From assembly GCA_023430285.1 (NCBI GenBank), contig JAEZAV010000187.1, positions 1 to 17,814 on the forward strand: DNA of 17,814 nucleotides. The letters are read 5' to 3'. Within the stretch, counting starts at the first letter, position 1. The number at the start of each line of letters is the position of its first letter. The stretch is from Methanobacteriota archaeon (lineage in GTDB: Archaea; Methanobacteriota; Methanobacteria; Methanobacteriales; Methanobacteriaceae). Shown here one piece after another: positions 1 through 8,072 of this stretch. Below the pieces are notes generated by a model. That model was not told where the DNA came from, ran no database searches, and saw only the letters and a program-made list of their open reading frames with translations. The translations under genes and the position numbers were made by a program.

Positions 1-634
1 CTTTGTTGGTTGTTATGTTGTTTACTGTGAGTTTTGTGGTTATGGTGTTCACTCTTAGGGTTGCTGTTCCTGTGCTGCTGTCGTAGAGTTCGTCTCCATT
101 GAATTCTGCTTTTATTGTGTAGTTACCCCTGCCCTGTGTGATGTTGTAGGGTAGAACTGCTATTCCTTGGGAATTGGTAACTGCAGAACCCACAACAGCC
201 CCATCAACTGTAAATACAATATTTTTATTTGCAAGGGAGGTTCCGTTTATATTTGAAATATTTGCTTTTAAAAATGTTTGAGAACCATGATTTCCTGTAA
301 CATCATCCACACTCATAAGGGTGTTAGGATTAGTTGAAAGTGTACCGCATCCAACACAAGCATCGTAGGTATCTTCACCATCAAAATCAACTTCAATGTT
401 GTATTTGGCCCTTGTTTGTGAAACAGTGTAAGGTACGATTGCAACTCCATTACCATCAGTTGAAGCTGTGATGGCACTTCCATTATTAACCTTGAAACTC
501 ACCTCTTTATTTACAAGGGGATTTCCTTTAGAATCTGTGAGCTTGGCAGTTAAATTAGTCTCACTACCATAATAGGATGTGACATTGTCCACTGTAACCA
601 TGGTCTTTATTGGATCCACAACTAAAACGAATGT
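1..634 (-). pseudogene. In-frame continuation of the interrupted adhesin-like gene (runs off the left edge)
   Basis: Reading downstream of the TGA at 635-637 in the same frame gives 211 stop-free codons, to the window edge. They encode at least two further Ig-like modules matching those upstream: 'LTDSKGNPLVNKEVSFKV...STDGNGVAIVPY...FDGEDTYD' and 'SLANKNIVFTVDGAVVGSA...NSQGIAVLPY...FNGDELYD'. No Shine-Dalgarno site or signal peptide is present that would let this part be made and exported alone. It is best read as the 3' remainder of one large adhesin-like gene that a single nonsense codon splits. A sequencing error at the stop is the main alternative. Confidence 0.7.
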
Positions 635-1624
635 TCACATGCAGTTGTCAGAGCTATCATCACCATAAAAGCAAGATTCAACATTGTAGGTTCCTTTAGT
701 TTGTGTGATCTTGTAGGGTAAGTTGACAGTTCCATTTTGATCTGTTACTGCAGAACCAACAACTTCATCGTTAATCCTGAAGGTGAGGGACTTGTTAGCA
801 ATTGGAACACCATTAGAATCTGTTAATTGGGATGTTAAATTGGTTGTCTCGCCATTGCAACCTTTAGGAGTTTCAACATTAATTCGGGTATTTTTCTCAG
901 CATACCTGCTCAGTTTAATGGTACCACTTCCGCTGCATTCACTTATTAAATCTTCACCGTTGTAACTGGCCACAACGATACAACCGTCCTCTGCAGGTGC
1001 ACGGTACTGTAAAACAGCTGTTCCATTTGAATCTGTCATGGCGTTACCAACGTACATAGCTTTGCCCCTTGCACCACCAATGGTACGATAAACTGTAAAT
1101 GTAACGTTCTTGTTTGCAAGGTTTTCATCGTTATATGTATTCCATAGTTTAGCACGTAAATACACATTTTCTCCGTAACCAGCCTTTAAATTGGTCACAT
1201 TCATGGCTGTGGGATATTTAACATGTAACATCACATAGCTTTCACATGGATCATAGCCCTCTAAGGCATCACCACCGTACCTGAAGGTTAAGTTATGGAT
1301 ACTACCAGGCCTATAATCTTCACCCCCTACTTTAAATGCAGTATCCCCTAAATTTGATGTTTCTTTAGAGCCACGAAAAGTTATGTAAGTGGTTCTGTCA
1401 CTGTGGCTGTAAAGATCAATGGTACCCTCTAAGGGCCAGTCATCACCAAACATATTTATTTTCCAGAGCCTCACTTGGATCACAGAATATTGTCCATAAG
1501 TCACGTAAATGTCATAGGCACCCCTATCTATATGGGTTGGATTTGAAGCAAATGCACTGCTTTGGAAGGTCACACACAGTGAAAGTAACAATATAGATAT
1601 TATTGCAATTTTTTTGATTTTCAT
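635..1624 (-). CDS. Secreted Ig-like repeat adhesin-like protein, N-terminal part ending at a premature stop
   Basis: The product starts with a signal peptide (MKIKKIAIISILLLSLCVTF, cleavage near SSAFAS). Ig-like beta-sandwich modules follow, with the recurrent pattern 'L.DSNG.P.ANK...F....G.A.TD.NGT..L.Y......G.Y.V...YGDD'. The ATG at 1624 is preferred because GGTGA lies 8 bases upstream (1633-1637); in-frame TTG (1645) and ATG (1639) starts lack a Shine-Dalgarno site. Extracellular attachment or envelope association is inferred from the family. The reading frame ends at TGA 635-637, just after an Ig module, but the same frame continues with more modules to the window edge. The gene is therefore probably broken, or makes a truncated protein of about 330 residues. 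It is divergent from the histidine kinase gene and shares its promoter region. Confidence 0.75.
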   Translation of the reverse strand: MKIKKIAIISILLLSLCVTFQSSAFASNPTHIDRGAYDIYVTYGQYSVIQVRLWKINMFGDDWPLEGTIDLYSHSDRTTYITFRGSKETSNLGDTAFKVGGEDYRPGSIHNLTFRYGGDALEGYDPCESYVMLHVKYPTAMNVTNLKAGYGENVYLRAKLWNTYNDENLANKNVTFTVYRTIGGARGKAMYVGNAMTDSNGTAVLQYRAPAEDGCIVVASYNGEDLISECSGSGTIKLSRYAEKNTRINVETPKGCNGETTNLTSQLTDSNGVPIANKSLTFRINDEVVGSAVTDQNGTVNLPYKITQTKGTYNVESCFYGDDSSDNCM

Positions 1625-1821
1625 ATCTTTTTTCACCATTATCAAAAACGTTTCTATAAATTTCTAACAAAAAAATGAATTTTCAATCGTTAGGTAGTCT
1701 AAAATACCAAATTATCTTCCTATTTCTACAGAAAATATAATATTTCGGTCTATTTTTTTTAATATTCATTTTAAACCCTTTTTTATTCATCGAACTATCA
1801 GAACATGATATATTAATTCAG

Positions 1822-1841
1822 ATATATAAAAGTTTATATAT
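1822..1841. promoter_or_regulatory. Palindromic back-to-back TATA boxes shared by divergent genes
   Basis: ATATATAAA (1822-1830) and TTTATATAT (1833-1841) are perfect inverted copies around a two-base AG centre. Each strand therefore shows an archaeal TATA consensus. The plus-strand box suits the histidine kinase, with a start near 1860 and a leader of about 95 nt. The minus-strand box suits the adhesin gene, with a leader of about 175 nt. The rest of the 1646-1956 gap is AT-rich and shows no gene. Confidence 0.55.
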
Positions 1842-1956
1842 GAAAACTTTTCCTTTAACAAAACCTAATTTTTTTATGTTAGAGTTATTAAAGTAAATCT
1901 TAGGAATCAATACAGTTCTACAGGGATCAAAAAAATTAAAATCTTGTTGAGGAAGA

Positions 1957-4900
1957 ATGGAATCAATCAGTTTTAATTCAGAAGAAACTAGGAAGGTTTT
2001 TCGATCAATTTTTCATAACAGTCTAGATGCTGTTTTAGTAACCTATCCCACTACAGATGGAGATAAAATTTTCTATTCCAACACAGCAGCAGAAAAACTC
2101 TTTGGATTCACCCAAGCTGAACTCTCGAAAGCAGGGTGGAAATCTGTGTTGTACAACAAAGATCCCAATTTAAAAATATTTCTCAAGGCATTGAAGGAAA
2201 AAGGAACATCCAAAGAAGAGCTTGTTTTTATAAAAAAGGATGGATCCAAATTTCCCGGAGAGATCACAGCTAATCTCATAGTTGAAAATGATAAAAACAT
2301 GAACATAGCCATGGTTAAGGATGTTTCATGGCGTAAAACAGCTGAACACATCCTTCTTCAAAATCAGAGAAAGTTCAAGCATCAAGCAAAACTACTCAAC
2401 GAAGTTAATGATGCAGTTTTAGGTTTGGATAAGCACTTCAGGATCAACTACTGGAACCATGGTGCAGAGGAAATATTTGGCTACCGAGAATCTGAAGTAA
2501 TAGGAAAACAACCCCTTGAAATTGTAAAACCAGACTTATCAACAGATGAAATTCAAAAGATAAAGGACGAACTTGAATCCGGGGAAGCTTCACAAACAAT
2601 TCTTCAAACCCGAAACAAACAGGGAAATGAAATAGTTGTTGAACAAAACTTAACCAAAATTTCCAGCCAATCCAACGAAAATGAGGGATACATGGCTGTT
2701 TATCATGATATTACAGACAAACAATTGGCATTAAACAAGCTGAAAACCAATGAAGAACGCTACAGAACCATCATGAACAACATCCAAGATGGGTTCTTTA
2801 GAATCAACACCGAAGCTATCATAATCATGGCAAGCCCTTCAATGGCCAAAATATGCGGATTCCAATCAATACACGAAATATTAGGACTCAAGTTCACAGA
2901 TATTTACAAAGATATCCATGATCCTGATTTCTTGATCAAAGAAATCAAAGAAAATGGAAAATTAGAAAACTACGAGTTAATGGGAATCAGAAACGATGGC
3001 ACAACCATGTGGTTATCATTGAATGCACAGTTCGTGTACGATAATCAAAATCAAATCCAGGGTGTTGACGGTTTTATAAGAGATATTAGTCTGAAAAAAT
3101 CCACAGAAAATGCCTTAAAAGCCAGTGAAAAACAGTACAGCAACATCCTAGAAAATATTCAGGATGCTTATTTAAGGGCCGATAACGATGGAAACATTAT
3201 CCTGGCAAATGTTGCAGCTTCAAAACTTTATGGCTACGAATCACCAGAAGCCATGATTGGCACCAAGGCCACATCATACTACAAAAATCCCGAAGAAAGA
3301 TATCTAGTTATAAATATCCTACGAAAATATGGAAAAATTGAGAACAACGAAATTGAATCTGTGAGGGTAGACGGTTCCACATTCATAGCATCACAAAATG
3401 CACAGTATGTTCAAAACGAACAAAACGAAATAATTGGGACAGAAAGCCTTATCAGGGACGTGACCACTCTTAAAGAAGCAGAACTTCTAAACAAAACCCT
3501 TCTTCAAAAGGAGAAACTGCTAACAAAAGAACTTCAAACATCCAACAATGAATTGAAGTTGATGGCAACTGAACTAAGCCATGCAAACAATATATTAAAG
3601 AATTTAACCCGAGATCTTACCAACACCAATCAGGAACTGAACTTGAATCAAAAGATTCTAAGGAGAATCAACAGATCACTTTCAGAGAGTAAAGAACTGT
3701 TTTTGAAGGCATTCCATTCAAATCCAGCAGGAATGACACTTTCAGATAAAGATGGAAGATGGATAGATGTAAACCAAAGTTTTGTAGATTTAACAGGTTA
3801 CACAAGGGGTGAACTCGTAGGTAACAAATCATCAGACCTTGGAATAATTAAGAAAAATATCCGAAGGGATTACCTTGGAAGATCCCAGCGAAACGGTGGG
3901 ATCCGTAACATCGAAATTGAAGTTCATTGTAAGGACGGAACCAAAAAAACTGTAATATCAAGTACAGAGGCCATTCAGGTAGGGGAGAAAGTGATGTTCA
4001 TATCATTTAGTTACGACATCACCGAGAGGAAAAATTCAGAACTCCAGATAAAGAAAAACCAAAAACTTCTAAGAAGTATTAATCAACTGTTCCACGAATC
4101 ATTAACCTTAGAATCAGAAAATGGAATAATTAACAAATTTTTGAAAAATGCAGAAATATTAACTGAAAGTGAATTCGGATTCTTTGGAGAATACGATCAG
4201 AAGGGAACCTTGAAAAACATAGTAATGAACCATCCAAATTCTAGTGGAGATCCATCAAAAACCATGAACATGTTGAAGAACATGAGGATGGATGGTTTCT
4301 GGGGAGAAACTGTAAAACGTGGATTTTCCCAGATAGTAAATGATACTCCCTCCAAACACTCTTCTAAGCTGCCTAGCAAACATCCTGAGATAGTATCGTT
4401 TCTGGGAGTGCCATTTAAACACGGCGAAAAAACCATTGGAATGATTGGTTTAGCCAATAAAAAAGATGGTTACACACGGGAGGATCAAAAAAATATTGAA
4501 TCGCTATCAAGGGCATTTTTAGAGATTTTACTAAGGAAAAGAGCTGAAATTCAGATGAATCAAACCTTGAAAAAGCTTGAAAAATCCAACAAGGAACTGG
4601 AGCAGTTTGCTTACATCACCTCCCACGATCTCAGAGAACCATTAAGAATGATAACCAGTTTTTTACAGCTTTTACAGCGTAGATATGCAGATAAACTGGA
4701 TAAAGATGCTAATGAATTCATTGGATTTGCAGTTGAAGGTGCCAAACGCCTGGACAACATGACCAACGATCTCCTACTTTACTCCAGGCTAAACAGTAAA
4801 AAACGACACATAACCCGGACCAACCTTGAAGAGGCACTGAAAATAGCACTCTTAAATTTAAAGGTTCCAATTGAGGAGACCAAAGCCAAGGTCACCTACG

Positions 4901-5271
4901 ATCCTCTGCCAACTGTTGAGGCCGATGAAAAATTGAATGTACAACTCTTCCAGAACCTGATAGGAAACGCCATAAAGTATCGTGGCAGCGAAGCTCCAGC
5001 GATTCACATTTCAGTCAAAACAGAAAAAAATCAGCACCTGTTTTCTGTTAGTGATAATGGTATTGGAATAAACCCGGAACATCTTAACAAAATATTCACC
5101 ATATTCCAGAGGCTCCACACCCACGAAGAATATGAGGGTACTGGAATAGGACTCGCAATCTCTAAAAAAATTGTTGAAGAACAGGGCGGAAAGATATGGG
5201 CAGAATCCCAACCAGGAAATGGAACAACCTTCTACTTTACAATTCCAGTTATTAAAAAGGATCTAACCTAA
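1957..5271 (+). CDS. Cytoplasmic multi-PAS/GAF sensor histidine kinase
   Basis: This 1104-residue kinase has no signal peptide or membrane helix. In order it shows PAS1 (about 7-125), PAS2 (145-260), PAS3 (267-385), PAS4 (392-507), a coiled-coil linker (505-580), PAS5 (580-700), a GAF domain (705-865), a HisKA dimerisation domain (878-948) and a HATPase_c domain (about 990-1100). The likely phospho-acceptor is His890 in 'TSHDLREPL'. The ATPase has an N-box (N1000, N1004), a G1 box with Asp1033 in 'SDNGIGI', and 'GTGIGLAIS'. All key catalytic residues are present, so it should autophosphorylate. PAS3 and PAS4 resemble each other closely, suggesting duplication. No receiver domain or response regulator is in the window, so the partner must lie elsewhere. 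GAGG at 1949-1952 precedes the ATG. The ligand is unknown. Confidence 0.95.
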   Translation: MESISFNSEETRKVFRSIFHNSLDAVLVTYPTTDGDKIFYSNTAAEKLFGFTQAELSKAGWKSVLYNKDPNLKIFLKALKEKGTSKEELVFIKKDGSKFPGEITANLIVENDKNMNIAMVKDVSWRKTAEHILLQNQRKFKHQAKLLNEVNDAVLGLDKHFRINYWNHGAEEIFGYRESEVIGKQPLEIVKPDLSTDEIQKIKDELESGEASQTILQTRNKQGNEIVVEQNLTKISSQSNENEGYMAVYHDITDKQLALNKLKTNEERYRTIMNNIQDGFFRINTEAIIIMASPSMAKICGFQSIHEILGLKFTDIYKDIHDPDFLIKEIKENGKLENYELMGIRNDGTTMWLSLNAQFVYDNQNQIQGVDGFIRDISLKKSTENALKASEKQYSNILENIQDAYLRADNDGNIILANVAASKLYGYESPEAMIGTKATSYYKNPEERYLVINILRKYGKIENNEIESVRVDGSTFIASQNAQYVQNEQNEIIGTESLIRDVTTLKEAELLNKTLLQKEKLLTKELQTSNNELKLMATELSHANNILKNLTRDLTNTNQELNLNQKILRRINRSLSESKELFLKAFHSNPAGMTLSDKDGRWIDVNQSFVDLTGYTRGELVGNKSSDLGIIKKNIRRDYLGRSQRNGGIRNIEIEVHCKDGTKKTVISSTEAIQVGEKVMFISFSYDITERKNSELQIKKNQKLLRSINQLFHESLTLESENGIINKFLKNAEILTESEFGFFGEYDQKGTLKNIVMNHPNSSGDPSKTMNMLKNMRMDGFWGETVKRGFSQIVNDTPSKHSSKLPSKHPEIVSFLGVPFKHGEKTIGMIGLANKKDGYTREDQKNIESLSRAFLEILLRKRAEIQMNQTLKKLEKSNKELEQFAYITSHDLREPLRMITSFLQLLQRRYADKLDKDANEFIGFAVEGAKRLDNMTNDLLLYSRLNSKKRHITRTNLEEALKIALLNLKVPIEETKAKVTYDPLPTVEADEKLNVQLFQNLIGNAIKYRGSEAPAIHISVKTEKNQHLFSVSDNGIGINPEHLNKIFTIFQRLHTHEEYEGTGIGLAISKKIVEEQGGKIWAESQPGNGTTFYFTIPVIKKDLT

Positions 5272-5336
5272 AAATTACTCTTAAATATCTATTTATCAAG
5301 TTGAATTTGTTCGGTTTTTAGGTGGATCAATACCAA

Positions 5337-5347
5337 ACTATATGGTA
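5337..5347. promoter_or_regulatory. Possible operator half-match upstream of the CARDB-like gene
   Basis: ACTATATGGTA here is identical, over 11 bases, to the centre of the palindrome at 7891-7901 next to the regulator gene. It sits inside a TACCA/TGGTA inverted repeat (5331-5347), 46 bases before the CARDB-like start. The outer palindrome arms are not conserved, so this may be chance. Confidence 0.25.
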
Positions 5348-5393
5348 GGTTACTTTCATAACTGAAGCTGATAATAATGGGAGGTAATAAAAT

Positions 5394-6158
5394 ATGTTTG
5401 ATAAACGGAAAGTTATGTTATCAATAGTGACCTTGGTTTTCGCTGTAATTTTATGTGGCGCAGGCTCTGCAGCAACACCTGATCAATCAACAACAGTTCA
5501 TAAGACAATTAGTACAAACAGCCAGAATGTGGGAATAGTTATACATTCTACTTCGGCAACCACTGCAAGGGGTCAATTGATCTACGTGAACAGTTCCGCT
5601 AAAAATATGGGTAAAACATCATCCGGTTCTTTCTATGCCAAGTACTACCTTGTTTCTAAAAAGACAATGAAGGATTCTAAAATATTTTTAGGCACACAGT
5701 ACTTCAATTCATTGCACCCTGGTAACTACGATAATGTAATCAGTTCTTTTGCAGTTCCTAAATCCATGGGTACAGGATATTACTACGTGGCTGCTGTAGT
5801 TGATAAGAACCATGTATCATTTGCCAAGGATAGAACAGCTGTATATCCAAAGGAAATTGATTCTGGTGTTGTAAATGTTAAAAAATACGGTCAATACAAA
5901 TGGCATACCTACCTCATGCCCAACAAGAATGTTATGATTTATTCCCAGTTTTACAACCCTAACATTGGCCATGTGATGAAACAAACAACAGAAATTGGTT
6001 ATTACACTCCACAGAAAAATGTACTCTTTTGGTCCATAACTCCTAAACTTACAGGAAAAGACGGATACTGGACTTGCTATGGAAGTATCAGCACACCTGA
6101 GAACTACTATAAGTACATCTTCAAGCCAGTAATGATTAAAGAGGGACCAAACCATTAA
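5394..6158 (+). CDS. Secreted CARDB-like protein of unknown role
   Basis: This 254-residue protein has a signal peptide (residues 1 to about 27, hydrophobic 'IVTLVFAVILCGAGSAA'). It is followed by a beta-rich domain (about 45-160) resembling CARDB/Ig-like adhesion modules: 'ARGQLIYVNSSAKNMGK', 'FYAKYYLVSK', 'LHPGNYDNVISSFAVP' and 'GYYYVAAVVDKN'. The remaining 95 residues are Tyr- and Asn-rich and not recognised. GGGAGGT just upstream of the ATG is a strong ribosome binding site. It is transcribed towards the convergent regulator gene and ends before a hairpin terminator. A surface or pseudomurein-associated role is inferred from the signal peptide and fold. The substrate cannot be told. Confidence 0.8.
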   Translation: MFDKRKVMLSIVTLVFAVILCGAGSAATPDQSTTVHKTISTNSQNVGIVIHSTSATTARGQLIYVNSSAKNMGKTSSGSFYAKYYLVSKKTMKDSKIFLGTQYFNSLHPGNYDNVISSFAVPKSMGTGYYYVAAVVDKNHVSFAKDRTAVYPKEIDSGVVNVKKYGQYKWHTYLMPNKNVMIYSQFYNPNIGHVMKQTTEIGYYTPQKNVLFWSITPKLTGKDGYWTCYGSISTPENYYKYIFKPVMIKEGPNH

Positions 6159-6172
6159 TTGAACAATTTTTT

Positions 6173-6206
6173 TTATGGAGCCTTAACTCCATAACTTCTT
6201 TTTTTT
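6173..6206 (+). terminator. Hairpin plus T-tract after the CARDB-like gene
   Basis: TTATGGAG (6173-6180) pairs perfectly with CTCCATAA (6187-6194) across a 6-base loop. An eight-T run follows at 6199-6206. The hairpin begins 14 bases after the stop codon and lies between convergent genes. Confidence 0.65.
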
Positions 6207-6250
6207 AGAACACTTTAATTAAAATCTGCTATTTCGTGCCTGTTTGGTGT

Positions 6251-7849
6251 TTATTTTCTTTGAACTGCTGCCTTTGAAACTTCAAGGGCGAGTCCCAGTT
6301 GAAGTCCTATGGAGCTTAAATTTTCGAGGCTTACGTCGTTGTAATTTTTAATCTTCCGGCTTCCCATATTTAAAAGGCCTATTATACGATCCCCACTTTT
6401 AATTGGCAGTATCAACAAACTTTTAATTCCAGCTTTAGATATTACCGAATCTAGAGATTCATATTCTTCAGATTCTGGGGTGATGTATACCACGTTCTGT
6501 TTTTCAAGACTTTTTTGGAAGATGTCCTGGAACATTCCAGCTATGCACATGTTCTCAAGACTCGTTGGGAGGTTTTTGTGCACGCGAAGAGTGAGTTCAT
6601 CTTCCTGATCTGCAAGGTAGATACAACCCATGTCAAATCCAAGGGTTTCCATGGTGGAGGCCACAGATCTTTCAAGCATTTCCTCTTCAACTGTGTAGGT
6701 GTTTAGTATGGTTGAAATATGGTTCATGGCCATGAGGGTGTTGGTAAACTCCTGTTTTTCCTGGCTTAGCCTTTGAATTTTTATGTGACTTGCAAGTTCA
6801 TCTGCCACCATCTCCATGTTTTCGATGGTAATGGATCCCACTGATTTGGATGGTGTAAAAACAAGCAGAGCACCGATGGATGTTTCTTCATAAATTATTG
6901 GAATGGACACCATCATACCAGGGTATGTACCAGTTTCTGATCCAACAGGATCGAGGTAAATATTCTGTGTTGTGATTTTAGTTTCAAGGCCATCCATACC
7001 ATTTAAAATGTACTCCTTGTACACTTTAAAATGAGATTTAACACTGTGGGTTGTGTCATGGGGGATGTGGAGTTTTTTGTTCTCCTTCAAAACAACGGCT
7101 ATACCGTTACAGTCCACAAGTTTTTCAATTCCCTTGGTTACTTCCTTCATTAGGCTATCTTCAGATTGGGCAGATCCCATTTTTTGGGTTATGGTAAGCA
7201 GGGTTTCCAGTTCCCTTTTACTCCTGGTAACTTGTGATAACTCTTCCCCCATAAATGAAATTCCAATCTGTTCGTTGTTCTCATCAGAAATTGGTGTTGA
7301 AGTCAGCTTGTAGGGGGTGTAGGTTCCATACTTCTCCATGAGATCGAGTTGGAGTTCCATAGTTTTGGTGGGGTTTAAACCGTTACCCAGTTCTTTAACC
7401 ACCAACAATTGTACAGGCACTAAAATCTTGCTTAAATTTGTTATTTCCTTAAAAAGCATTTTAAAGGTGTTGTTTGAAATTACAATGTCCATATCATTAT
7501 TTACTGTGAATATTATGGTGTTCTGATGGTTTATAACACTATTAAGTATTGTTTCTTCGAGTTTTATCCTGTGCAGTCGGGTTGTTGCAGCTATCACATC
7601 GTTACTATGGCTGTTTGATGTGGTTTGTTGGGTTTTGTAGGTTTGAGTTTCAGATTCGTCTGTCAAGCTCCATAGTTTACTTCGTCCCACAAATTTGTAG
7701 GTTAAAATTCCCTTGGCATTTAAAATTCCCAGATATTTGAGTATGGTTGCCCTGCTTCTGCTGGTGTTTCTAGTTATCTTATCGAGCATGCACTCCTCTG
7801 GAGGGTGTGATTTGATGTAGGATACAATCAATTTTTCAGTGTCGGACAA
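6251..7849 (-). CDS. Winged-helix regulator with PAS-like and two GAF sensor domains
   Basis: This 532-residue soluble protein has an N-terminal winged helix-turn-helix (about 2-68; 'DKITRNTSRSRATILKYLGI' is the recognition region). A PAS-like domain follows (about 90-210), then GAF1 (about 215-365) and GAF2 (about 375-528; 'SLLILPIKSGDRIIGLLNMG' is typical). There is no kinase or receiver module, so it probably binds DNA and senses a small molecule or redox state directly (one-component regulation). It is divergent from the DUF169/TusA operon, and the palindromes between them are likely its operators. The start is uncertain. The frame has only TTG (7849) near the expected N-terminus, while GAGGTGA (7866-7872) is 16 bases further up. 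An ATT at 7861 would fit that site better, giving an N-terminus of (M)SKDLSDTEK. Confidence 0.85.
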   Translation of the reverse strand: MSDTEKLIVSYIKSHPPEECMLDKITRNTSRSRATILKYLGILNAKGILTYKFVGRSKLWSLTDESETQTYKTQQTTSNSHSNDVIAATTRLHRIKLEETILNSVINHQNTIIFTVNNDMDIVISNNTFKMLFKEITNLSKILVPVQLLVVKELGNGLNPTKTMELQLDLMEKYGTYTPYKLTSTPISDENNEQIGISFMGEELSQVTRSKRELETLLTITQKMGSAQSEDSLMKEVTKGIEKLVDCNGIAVVLKENKKLHIPHDTTHSVKSHFKVYKEYILNGMDGLETKITTQNIYLDPVGSETGTYPGMMVSIPIIYEETSIGALLVFTPSKSVGSITIENMEMVADELASHIKIQRLSQEKQEFTNTLMAMNHISTILNTYTVEEEMLERSVASTMETLGFDMGCIYLADQEDELTLRVHKNLPTSLENMCIAGMFQDIFQKSLEKQNVVYITPESEEYESLDSVISKAGIKSLLILPIKSGDRIIGLLNMGSRKIKNYNDVSLENLSSIGLQLGLALEVSKAAVQRK

Positions 7850-7886
7850 ATCTTTTGAAATAATTTCACCTCTAAAAAATCCTAAT

Positions 7887-7909
7887 CTATACTATATGGT
7901 ATAGTATAG
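7887..7909. promoter_or_regulatory. Operator candidate 1: perfect 10-bp palindrome upstream of the regulator
   Basis: CTATACTATA (7887-7896) and TATAGTATAG (7900-7909) are perfect inverted arms around TGG. The minus-strand TATA-like TTAAATA (7913-7919) places the regulator's transcription start in or near this site, which suggests autoregulation. Confidence 0.6.
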
Positions 7910-8007
7910 TACTATTTAATTCTACCTACTAGAACAGGTTTAAAAGTTGGGTTTCCAATTTTTACAGCTAAACTGTTTTACAATCAAAATATTTAAATAC
8001 AATAAAT

Positions 8008-8036
8008 CTATACTATACAGTATAGTTATACTATAT
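8008..8036. promoter_or_regulatory. Operator candidate 2: related palindrome upstream of the DUF169 operon
   Basis: CTATACTATA (8008-8017) repeats the left arm of the site at 7887 exactly. After CAG comes TATAG (8021-8025), then TTATACTATAT, which adds a third TATACTATA copy (8027-8035). The plus-strand TATA-like ATTTAAATA (7991-7999) would start transcription near 8022, inside this site. The site ends 36 bases before the DUF169 start codon. Confidence 0.55.
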
Positions 8037-8072
8037 GTTACATTTATTCATGGTATTTTTGGAGGTAAAAAT

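Noticed and set aside
635..637. TGA read through as selenocysteine or another recoded residue
   Set aside because: The aligned residue in sister linkers is Gly, not Cys. Methanobacteriales are not known to use selenocysteine, and pyrrolysine uses TAG. A plain nonsense mutation is simpler.
7947..8072. A longer N-terminus for the DUF169 protein, starting at 7947
   Set aside because: The extra 42 codons run through the TATA-like box and the palindromes, while GGAGGT sits ideally before the ATG at 8073.
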